From Myxococcales bacterium (lineage in GTDB: Bacteria > Myxococcota_A > Polyangia > Palsa-1104 > JAEUJZ01): DNA of 64,000 nt. The stretch is taken from NCBI GenBank assembly GCA_016794465.1, contig JAEUKA010000096.1, positions 1 to 64,000 of the forward strand, written 5' to 3'. Both the position numbers and the translations under genes were made by a program. The notes under the pieces are model-generated. The model was not told the origin of the DNA. It did no database searches and saw only the letters and a program-made list of their open reading frames with translations. This document shows positions 9,510-18,088 of the stretch, piece by piece; the first letter of the stretch is position 1, and every line of letters starts with the position of its first letter.

Positions 9510-9621
9510 CAAAACTGCACGCCGGCTAGACCCGAACCGATTTTCGCCCTGCGAAGCCCGCCTTGAGTGCCCTTTCATAAGGTAAGAACATCTTTTTCGA
9601 TTCTTTTCAGGCTCTGCGCGC

Positions 9622-9945
9622 ATGACCCACATTGTCTCAGTCCGTGAGGGCGACCTGATCGGAGAATACCGGCTGGTGCGCCTGCTCGGAGCGGGCGGTA
9701 TGGGCGCGGTCTTCGAGGCCGTTCACGAGACAATCGGCAAGCGGGTCGCGATCAAAGTCCTAACCCTGGACGCCAAGCGCCATCCCGAGTTCGAGCGCCG
9801 CAACCTGGATGCTGATGGAGAATTGAAGCGAGGAGTGCTTGTCCTGCTTGAGGTTGCGCTAGCACGGATCGACGACCGCAGCCCAAGCAGCCTGGCAACG
9901 ACATTCCCCCGTTCCCAAGCGATTCCTCGCAACCAAAAAGCCTAG
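9622..9945 (+). pseudogene. Truncated Ser/Thr kinase N-lobe
   Basis: The ATG at 9622 opens MTHIVSVREGDLIGEYRLVR, then LLGAGGMGAVFEAVH (glycine-rich loop), RVAIKVL (ATP lysine) and PEFERR. Kinase similarity ends there, at about 9790; the remaining 50 codons (from NLDADGELKRG to IPRNQKA) match no kinase element. It has no aC glutamate region, HRD or DFG, so it cannot be active. It is on the opposite strand to the host kinase gene and its sequence differs from the host N-lobe, so it is not an inverted copy of it. Confidence 0.78.
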
Positions 9946-9973
9946 CGGTTGCCGGCAGTTGGCGAGCCGGACA

Positions 9974-9987
9974 ATGTCACGGTGAAC
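9974..9987. repeat. 14-bp direct repeat, right copy (ATGTCACGGTGAAC)
   Basis: Second copy of the repeat at 8963-8976, 1011 bp away. The distance is a multiple of three, so excision between the copies would restore the kinase frame exactly. Confidence 0.95.
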
Positions 9988-10509
9988 GACGCCGCGATTG
10001 TGGGCTACGGACAGGGCTTCGGCGACTCGGCGCGCCAGGTGCAATGCCTCTTTGAGGTTCAGGCCCCCGTGGCGCAGCCGCTCGGCGAGATCGTGTCCTG
10101 GCAGCCACTGCATGGCCAGGAACGGGTGCCCGCCATCGGTGTGGCCGTGCGCGACGTAGCTGACGATGCCGGGATGGGACAGCTCGGCGAGCAGCAGCGC
10201 CTCGCGGTGAAAGCGCGCCTTGTCGGCCCCGTCAAACAGCACCTTGACCGCCACCGGCTGCTGGGTCTGCCGATCGACCGCGCGATAGACCGCGCCCATG
10301 CCCCCGCTGCCCGCCATCCGCTCGATCTGGAACCGCTCGGACACCACGCTGCCGGGCGAAAGCTCTTGTAGCATGGTGCGATTTTAGGGTCGCCCGCCAC
10401 CAGCTTCCATACGGTTGTTACCGGATCGCCTGCGCCTGCCCTCGCCCACCGTGACTGTTAGAGCCGCAACACCAGGGGTCGCTTCGCTGTGGGCCCGGCT
10501 GCTTGCGCG

Positions 10510-12117
10510 TTACGAGATCTGGGTGATGAGGAGGGTGATGTCGTCTTTGCGGGGCTTGTCGGCGTAGAACTGGGCGGCCTGCGCCATCAGCGCATCGCGC
10601 ATCGCCGTTGGGGCGAGATCGCCGGTCTGGCCGATCACCTGACGGAGCCGCTTTTCGCCGAACTCTTCGTTCATTGGGCTCTCGCACTCGATGAGGCCGT
10701 CGGTGAAGAACACGATCTTGTCGCCCGAGCGGAGCTGCTGGGTGTTTTCGGTAAAGGTCGACTCGGGCACGTCACCGAGGCGGTTGCCACGCGACATCAG
10801 GACGGTGAAGGCCGACTCGCCTTCCTTGAGCGTGCTCGGCTGCCGGTACAGGTAGGGAAAGTTGTGGCCGGCGTTGGCGTAGGTGATGACCTTGGTCTTT
10901 TGGTCGATGACGCAGGCGAAGCAGGTCATGACGAACTTGCGGCGGGCGCTCTCGTAGATGGCGTGGTTCATGATCTCGAGGATGCGCGAGGAGGTGATGC
11001 GCTCGCCTTCGAGTGCGCGGCCCACATCGCACGCCGCCTTGGCCGCTGCGGTGATCATGGCCGCTGGTACACCGTGGCCGGTGACATCGCCGATGATGAG
11101 CAGCACGCGGTCGCCCGGCAGGTCGTAGACCGCCCACCAGTCGCCTCCGCACTGCGTCGCTGGCTGAAAGTGGCCGACCACCTGGACCGGCCCGCGCGTG
11201 ATGAGCTCCGAGGACGGCACCAGCGTCTCTTGAATCGTGCGCGCCAGCTCCAGCTCTTTCTCGAGCACTGCCTTGGCCGCCGTCTCTTCGAGCAGGACCT
11301 GCAGCCGATCGGCCATGAAGTTGAAGTTCTCGGCGAGCATGCCGATCTCGTCGGGCGACTGAATCTCGACCCGGGTGGTCAGGTCACCGCGCGCAATCTG
11401 GTCGGCCCGCTGCGCCAGCTGCTGAATGGGCCGGGTGATGCGCAAGCTCTGAAACACCGAGATGCCTGCCGCAATCGCCAAGAACACCAGCCCCAGGACT
11501 GCGACCTGCACCACGAACGCCTGCCCCTGCGCCAGCTTGTACTCCTCAATCGAGCGGAGCTGGTTCTTCAGCGACGCCATCGAGTAGATGACCACCAGGG
11601 TGCCGAACTTCTTGCCCTGATCCGTCACGACCGGACGAGCGAACACCCGCCGGGTGTCTTTCTGACCGCCCTCATCGACCTCGATGGTCTTTTCGAGCGG
11701 CTTGGTCAGCTTTTCCAGCTCCGGGCCCATGACCGGATCGACCTCGGTGATCTTCTTCTCGGCGTCGTTCCAGCGCTCGTCGCTGTGGGCGGCCACGTAG
11801 CCGGTGTCGCTGATCACGTACAGCGCCTTGACATCGGGATCGGTCTTGGCCGCTTTGGGGACGAACGTCTTGAGGCTGCTGTAGTCGGACTGCATCAGCG
11901 CGGCGCGCGCACTCTCGGACATCGCCGCTGTCAGCGTCTGAGCCCGGGCTCCCAGTGCCGAGTCATACGCCTCGGACAGCTTCTGGGCCGCCTCATCGAA
12001 AGCGCGCCGTCCGTAATAAGTACTCGCTGTCCCGAGGAGGCCCGTAATCAGAATGATCAGCACCAGGCTGGTGGAGATCATCTTTACGCTAATCGACACA
12101 CCGCGCTGGCTCGACAT
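10510..12117 (-). CDS. Membrane-bound SpoIIE/RsbU-type PP2C phosphatase with HAMP domain
   Basis: 535 aa. TM1 is about residues 14-34, an extracytoplasmic sensor about 35-199 (it resembles a double-CHE/PAS-like fold by its VKALYVISDTGYVAA strand), TM2 about 200-224, HAMP about 225-277 (ITRPIQQLAQRADQIARGDL), a short coiled coil with LARTIQETLVP, then the SpoIIE catalytic domain from about 310. Metal-binding acidic residues are in CGGDWW, GDVTGHGVPAAM and the C-terminal KDDITLLI. Such phosphatases dephosphorylate anti-sigma-factor antagonists to release sigma factors in response to a signal. No sigma or anti-sigma gene lies nearby. Its start is 57 bp from that of the divergent PAS gene, suggesting shared regulation. 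Confidence 0.93.
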   Translation of the reverse strand: MSSQRGVSISVKMISTSLVLIILITGLLGTASTYYGRRAFDEAAQKLSEAYDSALGARAQTLTAAMSESARAALMQSDYSSLKTFVPKAAKTDPDVKALYVISDTGYVAAHSDERWNDAEKKITEVDPVMGPELEKLTKPLEKTIEVDEGGQKDTRRVFARPVVTDQGKKFGTLVVIYSMASLKNQLRSIEEYKLAQGQAFVVQVAVLGLVFLAIAAGISVFQSLRITRPIQQLAQRADQIARGDLTTRVEIQSPDEIGMLAENFNFMADRLQVLLEETAAKAVLEKELELARTIQETLVPSSELITRGPVQVVGHFQPATQCGGDWWAVYDLPGDRVLLIIGDVTGHGVPAAMITAAAKAACDVGRALEGERITSSRILEIMNHAIYESARRKFVMTCFACVIDQKTKVITYANAGHNFPYLYRQPSTLKEGESAFTVLMSRGNRLGDVPESTFTENTQQLRSGDKIVFFTDGLIECESPMNEEFGEKRLRQVIGQTGDLAPTAMRDALMAQAAQFYADKPRKDDITLLITQIS

Positions 12118-12174
12118 TAACCCCGAGTCTACGCACCCTTGCCCCGCCGGTCAATCCTCGCTACGATCGCGCGT

Positions 12175-12729
12175 ATGCACCCAGCTCTGGAGCGGTTTAT
12201 CCAGCAGTTTAAGGCCACCTCGGACGTGGTGATCGACAGCTGGTTTATCTGCGACAACGACCGCAACATCGTCGACTACAACCGGGCGTTCTTCTCGCTG
12301 TTCCCTCGGCCCGAGGCGCGGCAGCTGAAAGTCAAGAAGTGTCACGAGGTGATGCGGCTGACGATCTGCCAAGAGCGCTGCATTGCCCAGCAGTGCTGGC
12401 GCGAGGGCCGGCAGGTGCGGCTCGACGAGATCGATGGCAAGCCGATCGGCCAGCCTGACGATGCTCCGACGCGGCGGTATGTGCTGTCAGCGATCCCGAT
12501 CCTCGACGAGAACAACAAGCAGGTCGGGGCGCTGGAAATTCAGCGGGATGTCACCGACGAAGCGCTGGTGCAGGACAAGTACAAGAAGATGCTCGAGAAC
12601 GAGGCCCGTGAGCGCGAGCGACTGGCGACGCAGATTCGCACCCGCAGCCGCGAGCTGTACGAGGCCAACCAGCTGCTGCTCAAAGCGCAGGGCGAGCTGG
12701 TGCAGCAAAAGAAGGGCCTGGCGTTCTAG
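12175..12729 (+). CDS. PAS-domain protein with cysteine cluster and C-terminal coiled coil
   Basis: 184 aa from the ATG at 12175; a TTG 36 nt upstream is in frame but adds only a basic tail. SWFICDNDRNIVDYNRAFF is a PAS core start, and the PAS end is GALEIQRDVTDEA. Inside, four cysteines (residues 56, 65, 69, 74; KKCHEVMRLTICQERCIAQQ) occupy the helix region where PAS domains bind ligands, which could hold an Fe-S cluster or metal (inference). Residues about 130-180 form a charged coiled coil. No kinase or cyclase output domain follows, so it probably signals by partner binding. The next gene starts 3 bp after its stop. Confidence 0.75.
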   Translation: MHPALERFIQQFKATSDVVIDSWFICDNDRNIVDYNRAFFSLFPRPEARQLKVKKCHEVMRLTICQERCIAQQCWREGRQVRLDEIDGKPIGQPDDAPTRRYVLSAIPILDENNKQVGALEIQRDVTDEALVQDKYKKMLENEARERERLATQIRTRSRELYEANQLLLKAQGELVQQKKGLAF

Positions 12730-12732
12730 CAG

Positions 12733-14160
12733 GTGTCGCAGCGGGGGGCGCCGATTGTGGTCGTCGCAGGGCTCGGACTCGGCGACGAGGGGAAGGGCAG
12801 CTTCGTCGATGCCTGGGTGCGTCGGCAGTCTCGTCCTGGGTGGGTGGTGCGCTACAACGGCGGACCGCAGGCCGCGCATCATGTCGTGCTGGCGGACGGG
12901 CGCAGTCACTGCTTTGCGCAGCTCGGCGCGGGGATGCTGCAGCCGGGGACAAAGACGCTGCTGTCGCCGTATATGCTCGTCGAGCCGCTGGCGCTGCTGC
13001 GGGAAGCTCGGCAGCTGACCCGGCTTGGGGTGGTCGAGCCGCTTTCGCGGACGACTCTCTCGACGCGCAGTGTGGTGGTGACGCCGTTTCACAAGCTGCT
13101 GGGACGGCTGCGCGAGCTGTCACGCGGGACGGATCGACATGGCAGCTGCGGGCTCGGCGTCGGGCAGGCCTTTCTCGACAGTCAGAATCCGAGCTTGCCG
13201 TCGCTGCGAGTGGAAGACTTGCTCGACCGAGAGCGCCTGTTGCAGCGCTTGCGCTTCGTGCAGCTCATCAAGGTCGATCAGGCGGAGCAGCTTCTGGACC
13301 AGTGGCCGACCGGAAGCCTCGATGCCGAGCCGAGAGCGCTGTTGGAGGAGCTGCAGCGACGCGACTGGATCGGGCAGCTGTGCGAGGGCTACCGCGAGCT
13401 CTTGCAGTCGGGAATCACCGTCGATGATGGCTCGCAGCTGGCCGCCGCACTGGCCGATGAAGAGCAGCCGCTCGTCTTCGAGGGTGCCCAAGGCGTGCTG
13501 CTCGATGCGGTCCACGGCTTTTTTCCGTTTGTGACGCCCAGTCGAACCAGCTTTGGCAATGCGCAGACGCTGCTTTCCGGCAGGGCAGCGACCCGAGTCG
13601 GGATCTTGCGAGCCTATGCGACGCGCCATGGGCCGGGCCCGCTGGTCAGTGAAGAGCCGGTGCTAACGACACGACTCGATGAGCCGCACAATGTCGCCAA
13701 TCCGTGGCAAGGGCCGATGCGGGTCGGCTGGTTTGATGCGGTGGCGGCTCGGTATGCGCTGGCGGTCGTGGGTGGCGTCGACTCGCTGGCGCTGACTTGT
13801 CTCGATCGCCTGGCGGGACTCGGTCGGCTGCGCCTGTGTGAGATGTATCAGTTTGTGGGTCCAGGTACGCCCGACTTGGAGGAGTTCTTTGTCCGCAACG
13901 ACGCGGGGCTGCTGACCGAAATTCGGGTGGTGGTCGAGCCGAGTCTCGATCGTCAGCGACGACTGACCGCGCTGCTCGGGCAGTGTCGACCGGTCTACCG
14001 CGAGCTGGCACCGATTCCGCAGCGTGCGCGACGCGACGGCACGTTGACGGTCGAAGCAGAGGCGTATGTGGAAGTACTGATGACGGCGCTGCGACTTGCG
14101 CCCGAGCAGCTCGGCTGTGTGTCGATCGGTGCGACGGCCCAAGACAAGCTGTGGCGATGA
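12733..14160 (+). CDS. Divergent adenylosuccinate synthetase (PurA) family paralogue
   Basis: 475 aa, GTG start 3 bp after the PAS gene stop, so probably translationally coupled. Family signatures: LGLGDEGKGSFVD (P-loop with the catalytic Asp), RYNGGPQAAHH (catalytic His kept; canonical GGHNAGH altered), VFEGAQGVLLDAVHGFFPFV and VGWFDAVAARYAL. Changed elements: the IMP loop TTGRGIGPAY is RHGSCGLGVGQAF, the guanine-recognition TKLD is TCLD, and the terminal STGPDR is SIGATAQ. Catalysis (phosphorylation of a 6-oxopurine, then amino-acid ligation) looks possible, but the base and nucleotide specificity probably differ. Purine biosynthetic neighbours are lacking and the context is a signalling PAS gene. 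Not assigned purA for these reasons. Confidence 0.85.
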   Translation: MSQRGAPIVVVAGLGLGDEGKGSFVDAWVRRQSRPGWVVRYNGGPQAAHHVVLADGRSHCFAQLGAGMLQPGTKTLLSPYMLVEPLALLREARQLTRLGVVEPLSRTTLSTRSVVVTPFHKLLGRLRELSRGTDRHGSCGLGVGQAFLDSQNPSLPSLRVEDLLDRERLLQRLRFVQLIKVDQAEQLLDQWPTGSLDAEPRALLEELQRRDWIGQLCEGYRELLQSGITVDDGSQLAAALADEEQPLVFEGAQGVLLDAVHGFFPFVTPSRTSFGNAQTLLSGRAATRVGILRAYATRHGPGPLVSEEPVLTTRLDEPHNVANPWQGPMRVGWFDAVAARYALAVVGGVDSLALTCLDRLAGLGRLRLCEMYQFVGPGTPDLEEFFVRNDAGLLTEIRVVVEPSLDRQRRLTALLGQCRPVYRELAPIPQRARRDGTLTVEAEAYVEVLMTALRLAPEQLGCVSIGATAQDKLWR

Positions 14161-14169
14161 GCGCGGGGC

Positions 14170-15819
14170 TTAGCGCGGTCCGCCGTGTCGCAAGATCCGC
14201 TGCGCGGCTTTGAAGCCTCCCAGCATCGCGCCGGCCACGCCGTGTCCAGCTCGCGTCGAGGCTCCACACAGATACAGCCCCTCGACGGGTCCGCGATAGC
14301 CTGGCCGCTTGTCAAGAAACTGCTCCGGCGTCGCTGCCAGCCCGTAGCCCGAGCCATCCGACGCCCGGGTAAAGCGACTGTGGCTGAGCGGTGTCGCCGA
14401 CTCGCGATAACAGATGCGCGCCGCCGTCCCCGGAAACAGCCGATCGAGCCGACCGACGAGGTTGTCTTCGACCGCTTGCTTGATCTGGTGATAGCGCTCG
14501 TTGCGACGGTAGCCCCAGGACAGGACCTCGTCGTCGCGGATGCCCCAGCGGGACGCGGCGCCGGGCACAATCGTCATCACCTCGACGTTGCTACAGCCGG
14601 CGGGCGCGTGGTGGAGCGCGTGCTCGGGGTCTTTCAAGCTGGCGCTGGTGATGTAGCAGGCCGCGATCTTGGGCGGCTGCGTCGGGTCGTCGCGGTACAT
14701 CTCGTCGATGTCGAAGCCGTCGTACTGCCAGTAGTTGGTGGCGCGCATGCCGTCGTCGCGGACATCGCCCTTGATGCCCAGGAAGGTCATGTAAAGCGCC
14801 GCCGCCATCTTCGACTCACGCGCTCGGGTCAGCCACTCGCTCGGCAGGTGTTCCGGCCCCACGAGGTCAATCAGCGTGCGCTTGTAGTCGGCATTCGACA
14901 GCACCACATCGGCGTACACCTGGCGGACCGGCTCTTCGTCGCGCGCGGCAATCTGCACCCCGACCGCTCGCCCGTCTTCGATCAGGATCTTTTCGATGGT
15001 GTGGCGCAGGCAGATGCGGCCACCGAGCGACTCGATGCGCGCCGCCAAGCGGTCAGCGATGATCTGACCGCCGCCTTTGGGATAAAACGCGCCGCGAAAG
15101 TAGTGCGCCGCCAGCCCCAGGTGCAGAAGCGCGCTGACCTGACTGGGAGGCAGCCCGTAGTCGCCGTTTTGACCCAGCAGCACCGCTCGCAGCTTGGGAT
15201 CGCTGACCCCGAGGCTCTCGAACATCTGCGTCGCCGTCGCCCGCCGATACGGAGCCAGCCGCAGCCCATCGAGTGCCAGCGGCAGCAGCTTGGTGAGCGG
15301 CGGCTTGTCGTGAAGCTCCACCGCCCGCATCGCCTTCATCACCGCCGCGAGCAGCTTCACATAGCGCTCAATCGGCTGGCGCTGCGCCGGAAACAGGTCG
15401 AGCAGCCGCTTTTTGTATAGCTCCAGGCTGGCCGGAATCCGAAACGTCAGCCCCGGAAACAGCAGCGTGTCGAACCCGTCTTGATCCAGCGGCTGATAGT
15501 CAACCCGCACCGACAGCTCATCGAGGATGCGCGGAATCGTCCCCTGGCGGTCGCAGTCGCCGATGTAGTGCAGCCCGACATCGAAGTGGTAGCGCGCCTG
15601 CTTGGGTCCGCGCCGAAACTGCGTCGCACAGCCGCCGGCCACATAGTGCGACTCGAAGACCATGACGCGCTTGCCGGCCTGGGCGAGCAGCGCCGCCGCC
15701 ACGAGCCCACCGGGTCCACTGCCGATGATCGCCACGTCCACTTTGGCAGGAAGCTGGGTATGCACCCGTCGCCACGAAGGCGTCGGCACCGAAGGTCGCT
15801 GCGGCTCGGTTTCGCTCAT
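14170..15819 (-). CDS. FAD-dependent RetSat/CrtI-type carotenoid or polyene oxidoreductase
   Basis: 549 aa. The N-terminal Rossmann motif is VAIIGSGPGGLVAAALLAQA, ending in the ribose-binding VFESHYVAGG. YPKGGGQIIADRLAARIESLGG and the C-terminal LYLCGASTRAGHGVAGAMLGG are the features of phytoene dehydrogenase, carotenoid isomerase and retinol saturase enzymes. The spacing and the HFDVGLHYIGD segment are closest to the RetSat/CrtISO branch (judged by eye). Substrate unknown; no other carotenoid genes are in the window. It starts 18 bp after the glnN stop, so it is probably in one transcript with it, and it converges on the PurA-like gene with 9 bp between stops. Confidence 0.85.
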   Translation of the reverse strand: MSETEPQRPSVPTPSWRRVHTQLPAKVDVAIIGSGPGGLVAAALLAQAGKRVMVFESHYVAGGCATQFRRGPKQARYHFDVGLHYIGDCDRQGTIPRILDELSVRVDYQPLDQDGFDTLLFPGLTFRIPASLELYKKRLLDLFPAQRQPIERYVKLLAAVMKAMRAVELHDKPPLTKLLPLALDGLRLAPYRRATATQMFESLGVSDPKLRAVLLGQNGDYGLPPSQVSALLHLGLAAHYFRGAFYPKGGGQIIADRLAARIESLGGRICLRHTIEKILIEDGRAVGVQIAARDEEPVRQVYADVVLSNADYKRTLIDLVGPEHLPSEWLTRARESKMAAALYMTFLGIKGDVRDDGMRATNYWQYDGFDIDEMYRDDPTQPPKIAACYITSASLKDPEHALHHAPAGCSNVEVMTIVPGAASRWGIRDDEVLSWGYRRNERYHQIKQAVEDNLVGRLDRLFPGTAARICYRESATPLSHSRFTRASDGSGYGLAATPEQFLDKRPGYRGPVEGLYLCGASTRAGHGVAGAMLGGFKAAQRILRHGGPR

Positions 15820-15837
15820 AAGATCTCCGTCTGAAAG

Positions 15838-17994
15838 TTAGCCAAGGGGAGCGAGCAGCTCGCGGTACTTGGGCAGCGGCCACAGCCGGGCATCGCACTG
15901 ATCTTCGAGGCTATCGAGCACCTCGCGCAGCGCCTGGCAGGCCGGCAGCACCTCGGTGGCAAAAGCGAGAGTGCGACCATGTAGGTCCTCGACGGCATCG
16001 GCCCGCGTGATCGCACTGCGCAGCGCCGCCACCCGTCCATACCCCAAATCGACCTGCCCCGAGAGCGTCGTCAGCGACTCTTGCAGCGTCGGCATCTGCG
16101 TCGCCGGCCCCACCGCCTGAAGCCGCGACAGACACTTGGCCTTGTTGCCAAGATCCTCGAGCAGCACCGGCAGGATCTGCGTCTCGGCCAGCTCGCGTAG
16201 CACCTGCGCTTCGATGAGCAGGCTCTTGGCGTACTGCTCGTGACGAACATGGATGCGCGCCTCTTGCTCCAGCGTCGACATCACGCCGGCTCGGGCAAAC
16301 AGCTCCTGCGTCTTGGGCTGTTCCCACGCCGCCAGTGCCTCGACGGTGTTCTTGGCGTGCGGCAGGCCACGACGCTCTGCCTCCTCACGCCACTGCGCCG
16401 AGTAGCCGTTGCCATCGAAGCGGACCGGCTTCGTCAGCGTCACCACCTCGCGGATGACCTCCATCAGCGCTTGCCGACGGTCGACCTGCTTGGTTTCCAG
16501 CTCGCGCACCCGCTGGTTCATCCACGCAAGCGAGTCGCCGACGAGGGTCTGAATCACCTTGAGCGGCACAGCAATCGCCTGGCCCGAACCGACGGCACGA
16601 AACTCGAACTTGTTGCCGGTAAAGGCCATCGGACTGGTGCGGTTGCGATCGGTGTAGTCCTTGGCCAGCACCGGTAGCGCCGGAATCCCCAGGTCGAGCT
16701 GCAGCCGCTCCGACGAGGCCAGCACCGCGCCACTCTCTAGCTGATCGAGAATTCGGTTGAGCTGCTCACCGAGGAACACCGACATAATCGCCGGCGGCGC
16801 TTCATTGGCGCCCAGTCGATGGTCGTTGCTCGCCGACGCCACCGAGGCCCGCAGCACCGCGCCGTGACGAAACACCCCGAGCAGCACCGACGACAGGAAG
16901 TACAGAAACTGTAGGTTTTCCTCCGGCGAGTGACCGGGATCAAACAGGTTCTGACCGTCGTCCGCGCCGAGGCTGAAGTTGACGTGCTTGCCCGAGCCGT
17001 TGACGCCCGCAAACGGCTTCTCACCGAGCAGAACCGCCAGCTCGTGCCGCTCGCCGACCTTTTTCATCACCTCCATCAGCAGCTGGTTGTGATCGGCAGC
17101 GACGTTGGCCGGCTCGTAAATCGGCGCCAGCTCGAACTGGTTGGGCGCGACCTCGTTGTGCCGGGTCTTGGCGGGAATCCCGAGTCGGAACAGCTCCAGC
17201 TCGAGATCCTGCATAAAGCGCAGCACCCGCTCTTTGATCGCGCCAAAGTAGTGGTCTTCCAGCTCCTGACCCTTCGGTGGCCGCGCCCCTTGCAGCGTGC
17301 GGTTGCAGAACATCAGGTCGGGCCGCGCCTTATACAGCTCCAGGTCGACGAGGAAGTACTCCTGCTCGGCCCCGCACTGCGCCGTCACCACCGCCCCAGC
17401 ATGACCAAACAGCGCCAGCGTCTGACTGGCCTGCTGCCCGACGAAGTCCATCGCTCGCAAAAGCGGCACTTTGTGATCCAGCGCTTCGCCGTGATAGCCG
17501 ATAAACGCCGTCGGAATGCACAGCGTCTTGCCAAGCGGACCATTCATCAGAAACGCCGGACTGACCGGGTCCCAGGCCGTGTAGCCGCGCGCCTCGAAGG
17601 TGGTACGCAGTCCGCCCGACGGGAAGCTTGACGCATCCGGCTCGCCCTGGATCAGCTGCGCGCCTGAAAACGACTCGATGAGCCCGCCGTGATCGTCCCA
17701 AGTGATGAATGCATCGTGCTTTTCAGCCGTCGCGCCGGTCATCGGCTGGAACCAGTGGGTAAAGTGGGTCGCGCCGCGCTCAATCGCCCAGTCTTTCATG
17801 GCTTGAGCGACGACGTGAGCGACCTCGGCAGACAGGCGCTCGCCTTTGCGGATGCACTTGCGAAGCGCGCGAAACACTTCCTTCGGGAGCCGCTCTTGCA
17901 TGGTGCGCCAGCCGAACGTGTCGCAGCCGAAGTACGAGGAAACCTTGATCTGATCGAGTCTGGAAATGCTCTCTGAGCGGTTGATGCTTGACAT
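15838..17994 (-). CDS. glnN: Type III glutamine synthetase
   Basis: 718 aa, the size of GSIII rather than GSI (about 470). It makes glutamine from glutamate, ammonia and ATP. Signatures of type III: NGSGKHVNFSLG, NDHRLGANEAPPAI, TGNKFEFRAVGSGQ, HNEVAPNQFELAPIYE and an N-terminal GCDTFGWRTMQERLP. I use the ATG at 17994 (MSSINRSES); a GTG at 18012 is in frame with a more distant AAGG. Type III enzymes are not regulated by adenylylation and are found in Bacteroidetes, cyanobacteria and scattered other phyla. The gene is divergent from phoD with a 94-bp gap; no NtrC or NtcA site was found by eye. Confidence 0.95.
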   Translation of the reverse strand: MSSINRSESISRLDQIKVSSYFGCDTFGWRTMQERLPKEVFRALRKCIRKGERLSAEVAHVVAQAMKDWAIERGATHFTHWFQPMTGATAEKHDAFITWDDHGGLIESFSGAQLIQGEPDASSFPSGGLRTTFEARGYTAWDPVSPAFLMNGPLGKTLCIPTAFIGYHGEALDHKVPLLRAMDFVGQQASQTLALFGHAGAVVTAQCGAEQEYFLVDLELYKARPDLMFCNRTLQGARPPKGQELEDHYFGAIKERVLRFMQDLELELFRLGIPAKTRHNEVAPNQFELAPIYEPANVAADHNQLLMEVMKKVGERHELAVLLGEKPFAGVNGSGKHVNFSLGADDGQNLFDPGHSPEENLQFLYFLSSVLLGVFRHGAVLRASVASASNDHRLGANEAPPAIMSVFLGEQLNRILDQLESGAVLASSERLQLDLGIPALPVLAKDYTDRNRTSPMAFTGNKFEFRAVGSGQAIAVPLKVIQTLVGDSLAWMNQRVRELETKQVDRRQALMEVIREVVTLTKPVRFDGNGYSAQWREEAERRGLPHAKNTVEALAAWEQPKTQELFARAGVMSTLEQEARIHVRHEQYAKSLLIEAQVLRELAETQILPVLLEDLGNKAKCLSRLQAVGPATQMPTLQESLTTLSGQVDLGYGRVAALRSAITRADAVEDLHGRTLAFATEVLPACQALREVLDSLEDQCDARLWPLPKYRELLAPLG

Positions 17995-18088
17995 GGGCGG
18001 CGACCTTACCACGGCTTTTGGCTTCCTGGCAGCGACCGGCTCATGTTTGGGCTGGTGTTACCGATTTCTTTTGTAAAAATAGTGATCT

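Larger units (their letters stand above)
8977..9973. other. 997-bp patchwork insertion inside the kinase gene
   Basis: The sequence between the two 14-bp repeats has no homology to a kinase C-lobe. It contains, left to right: a GTTCCCTG...CAGGGAAC inverted repeat (about 9014-9053), a thiolase C-terminal fragment with an internal deletion, five 42-bp repeats, the first about 55 codons of another kinase on the opposite strand, and about 180 bp I cannot identify. The ends show no clear terminal inverted repeats and no transposase is visible. It could therefore be a non-autonomous element with a 14-bp target duplication, filler DNA captured during break repair, or an assembly chimera. Confidence 0.75.
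5410..10374 (-). pseudogene. PknK-like Ser/Thr kinase-AAA-TPR protein gene, split by an insertion
   Basis: The N-lobe is read from 10374 (ERFQIERMAGSGGMGAVYRA glycine loop, VAVKVL lysine, then NRGVVHRDI) and stops being kinase-like at 9974. The rest resumes at 8976 with HRDIKPSNLFLVDGD, LLDFGIAR and YMAPEQAR. Removing the 997-bp insert plus one 14-bp repeat restores one frame of 1317 aa. Beyond the kinase domain come a degenerate nucleotide-cyclase-like segment, CVGREQELLAL, a Walker A (APAGVGKS), a Walker B (LLVLEDLQW) and a long TPR-like helical region of about 500 aa. This is the PknK/AAA-ATPase-TPR architecture typical of large signalling kinases. The insert begins with an in-frame TGA, so no full kinase can be made. 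The 1179-aa ORF 5410-8949 is only the downstream part. Confidence 0.88.

Noticed and set aside
8977..9973. Known insertion sequence or group II intron
   Set aside because: No transposase, reverse transcriptase or terminal inverted repeats could be found in any frame.
9955..9985. Integron attC-like site at the right end of the insert
   Set aside because: The CCGGC/GCCGG hairpin lacks the conserved RYYYAAC/GTTRRRY boxes.
10489..12120. 543-aa plus-strand ORF
   Set aside because: Shadow of the SpoIIE/HAMP phosphatase, which has membrane segments and catalytic motifs on the other strand.
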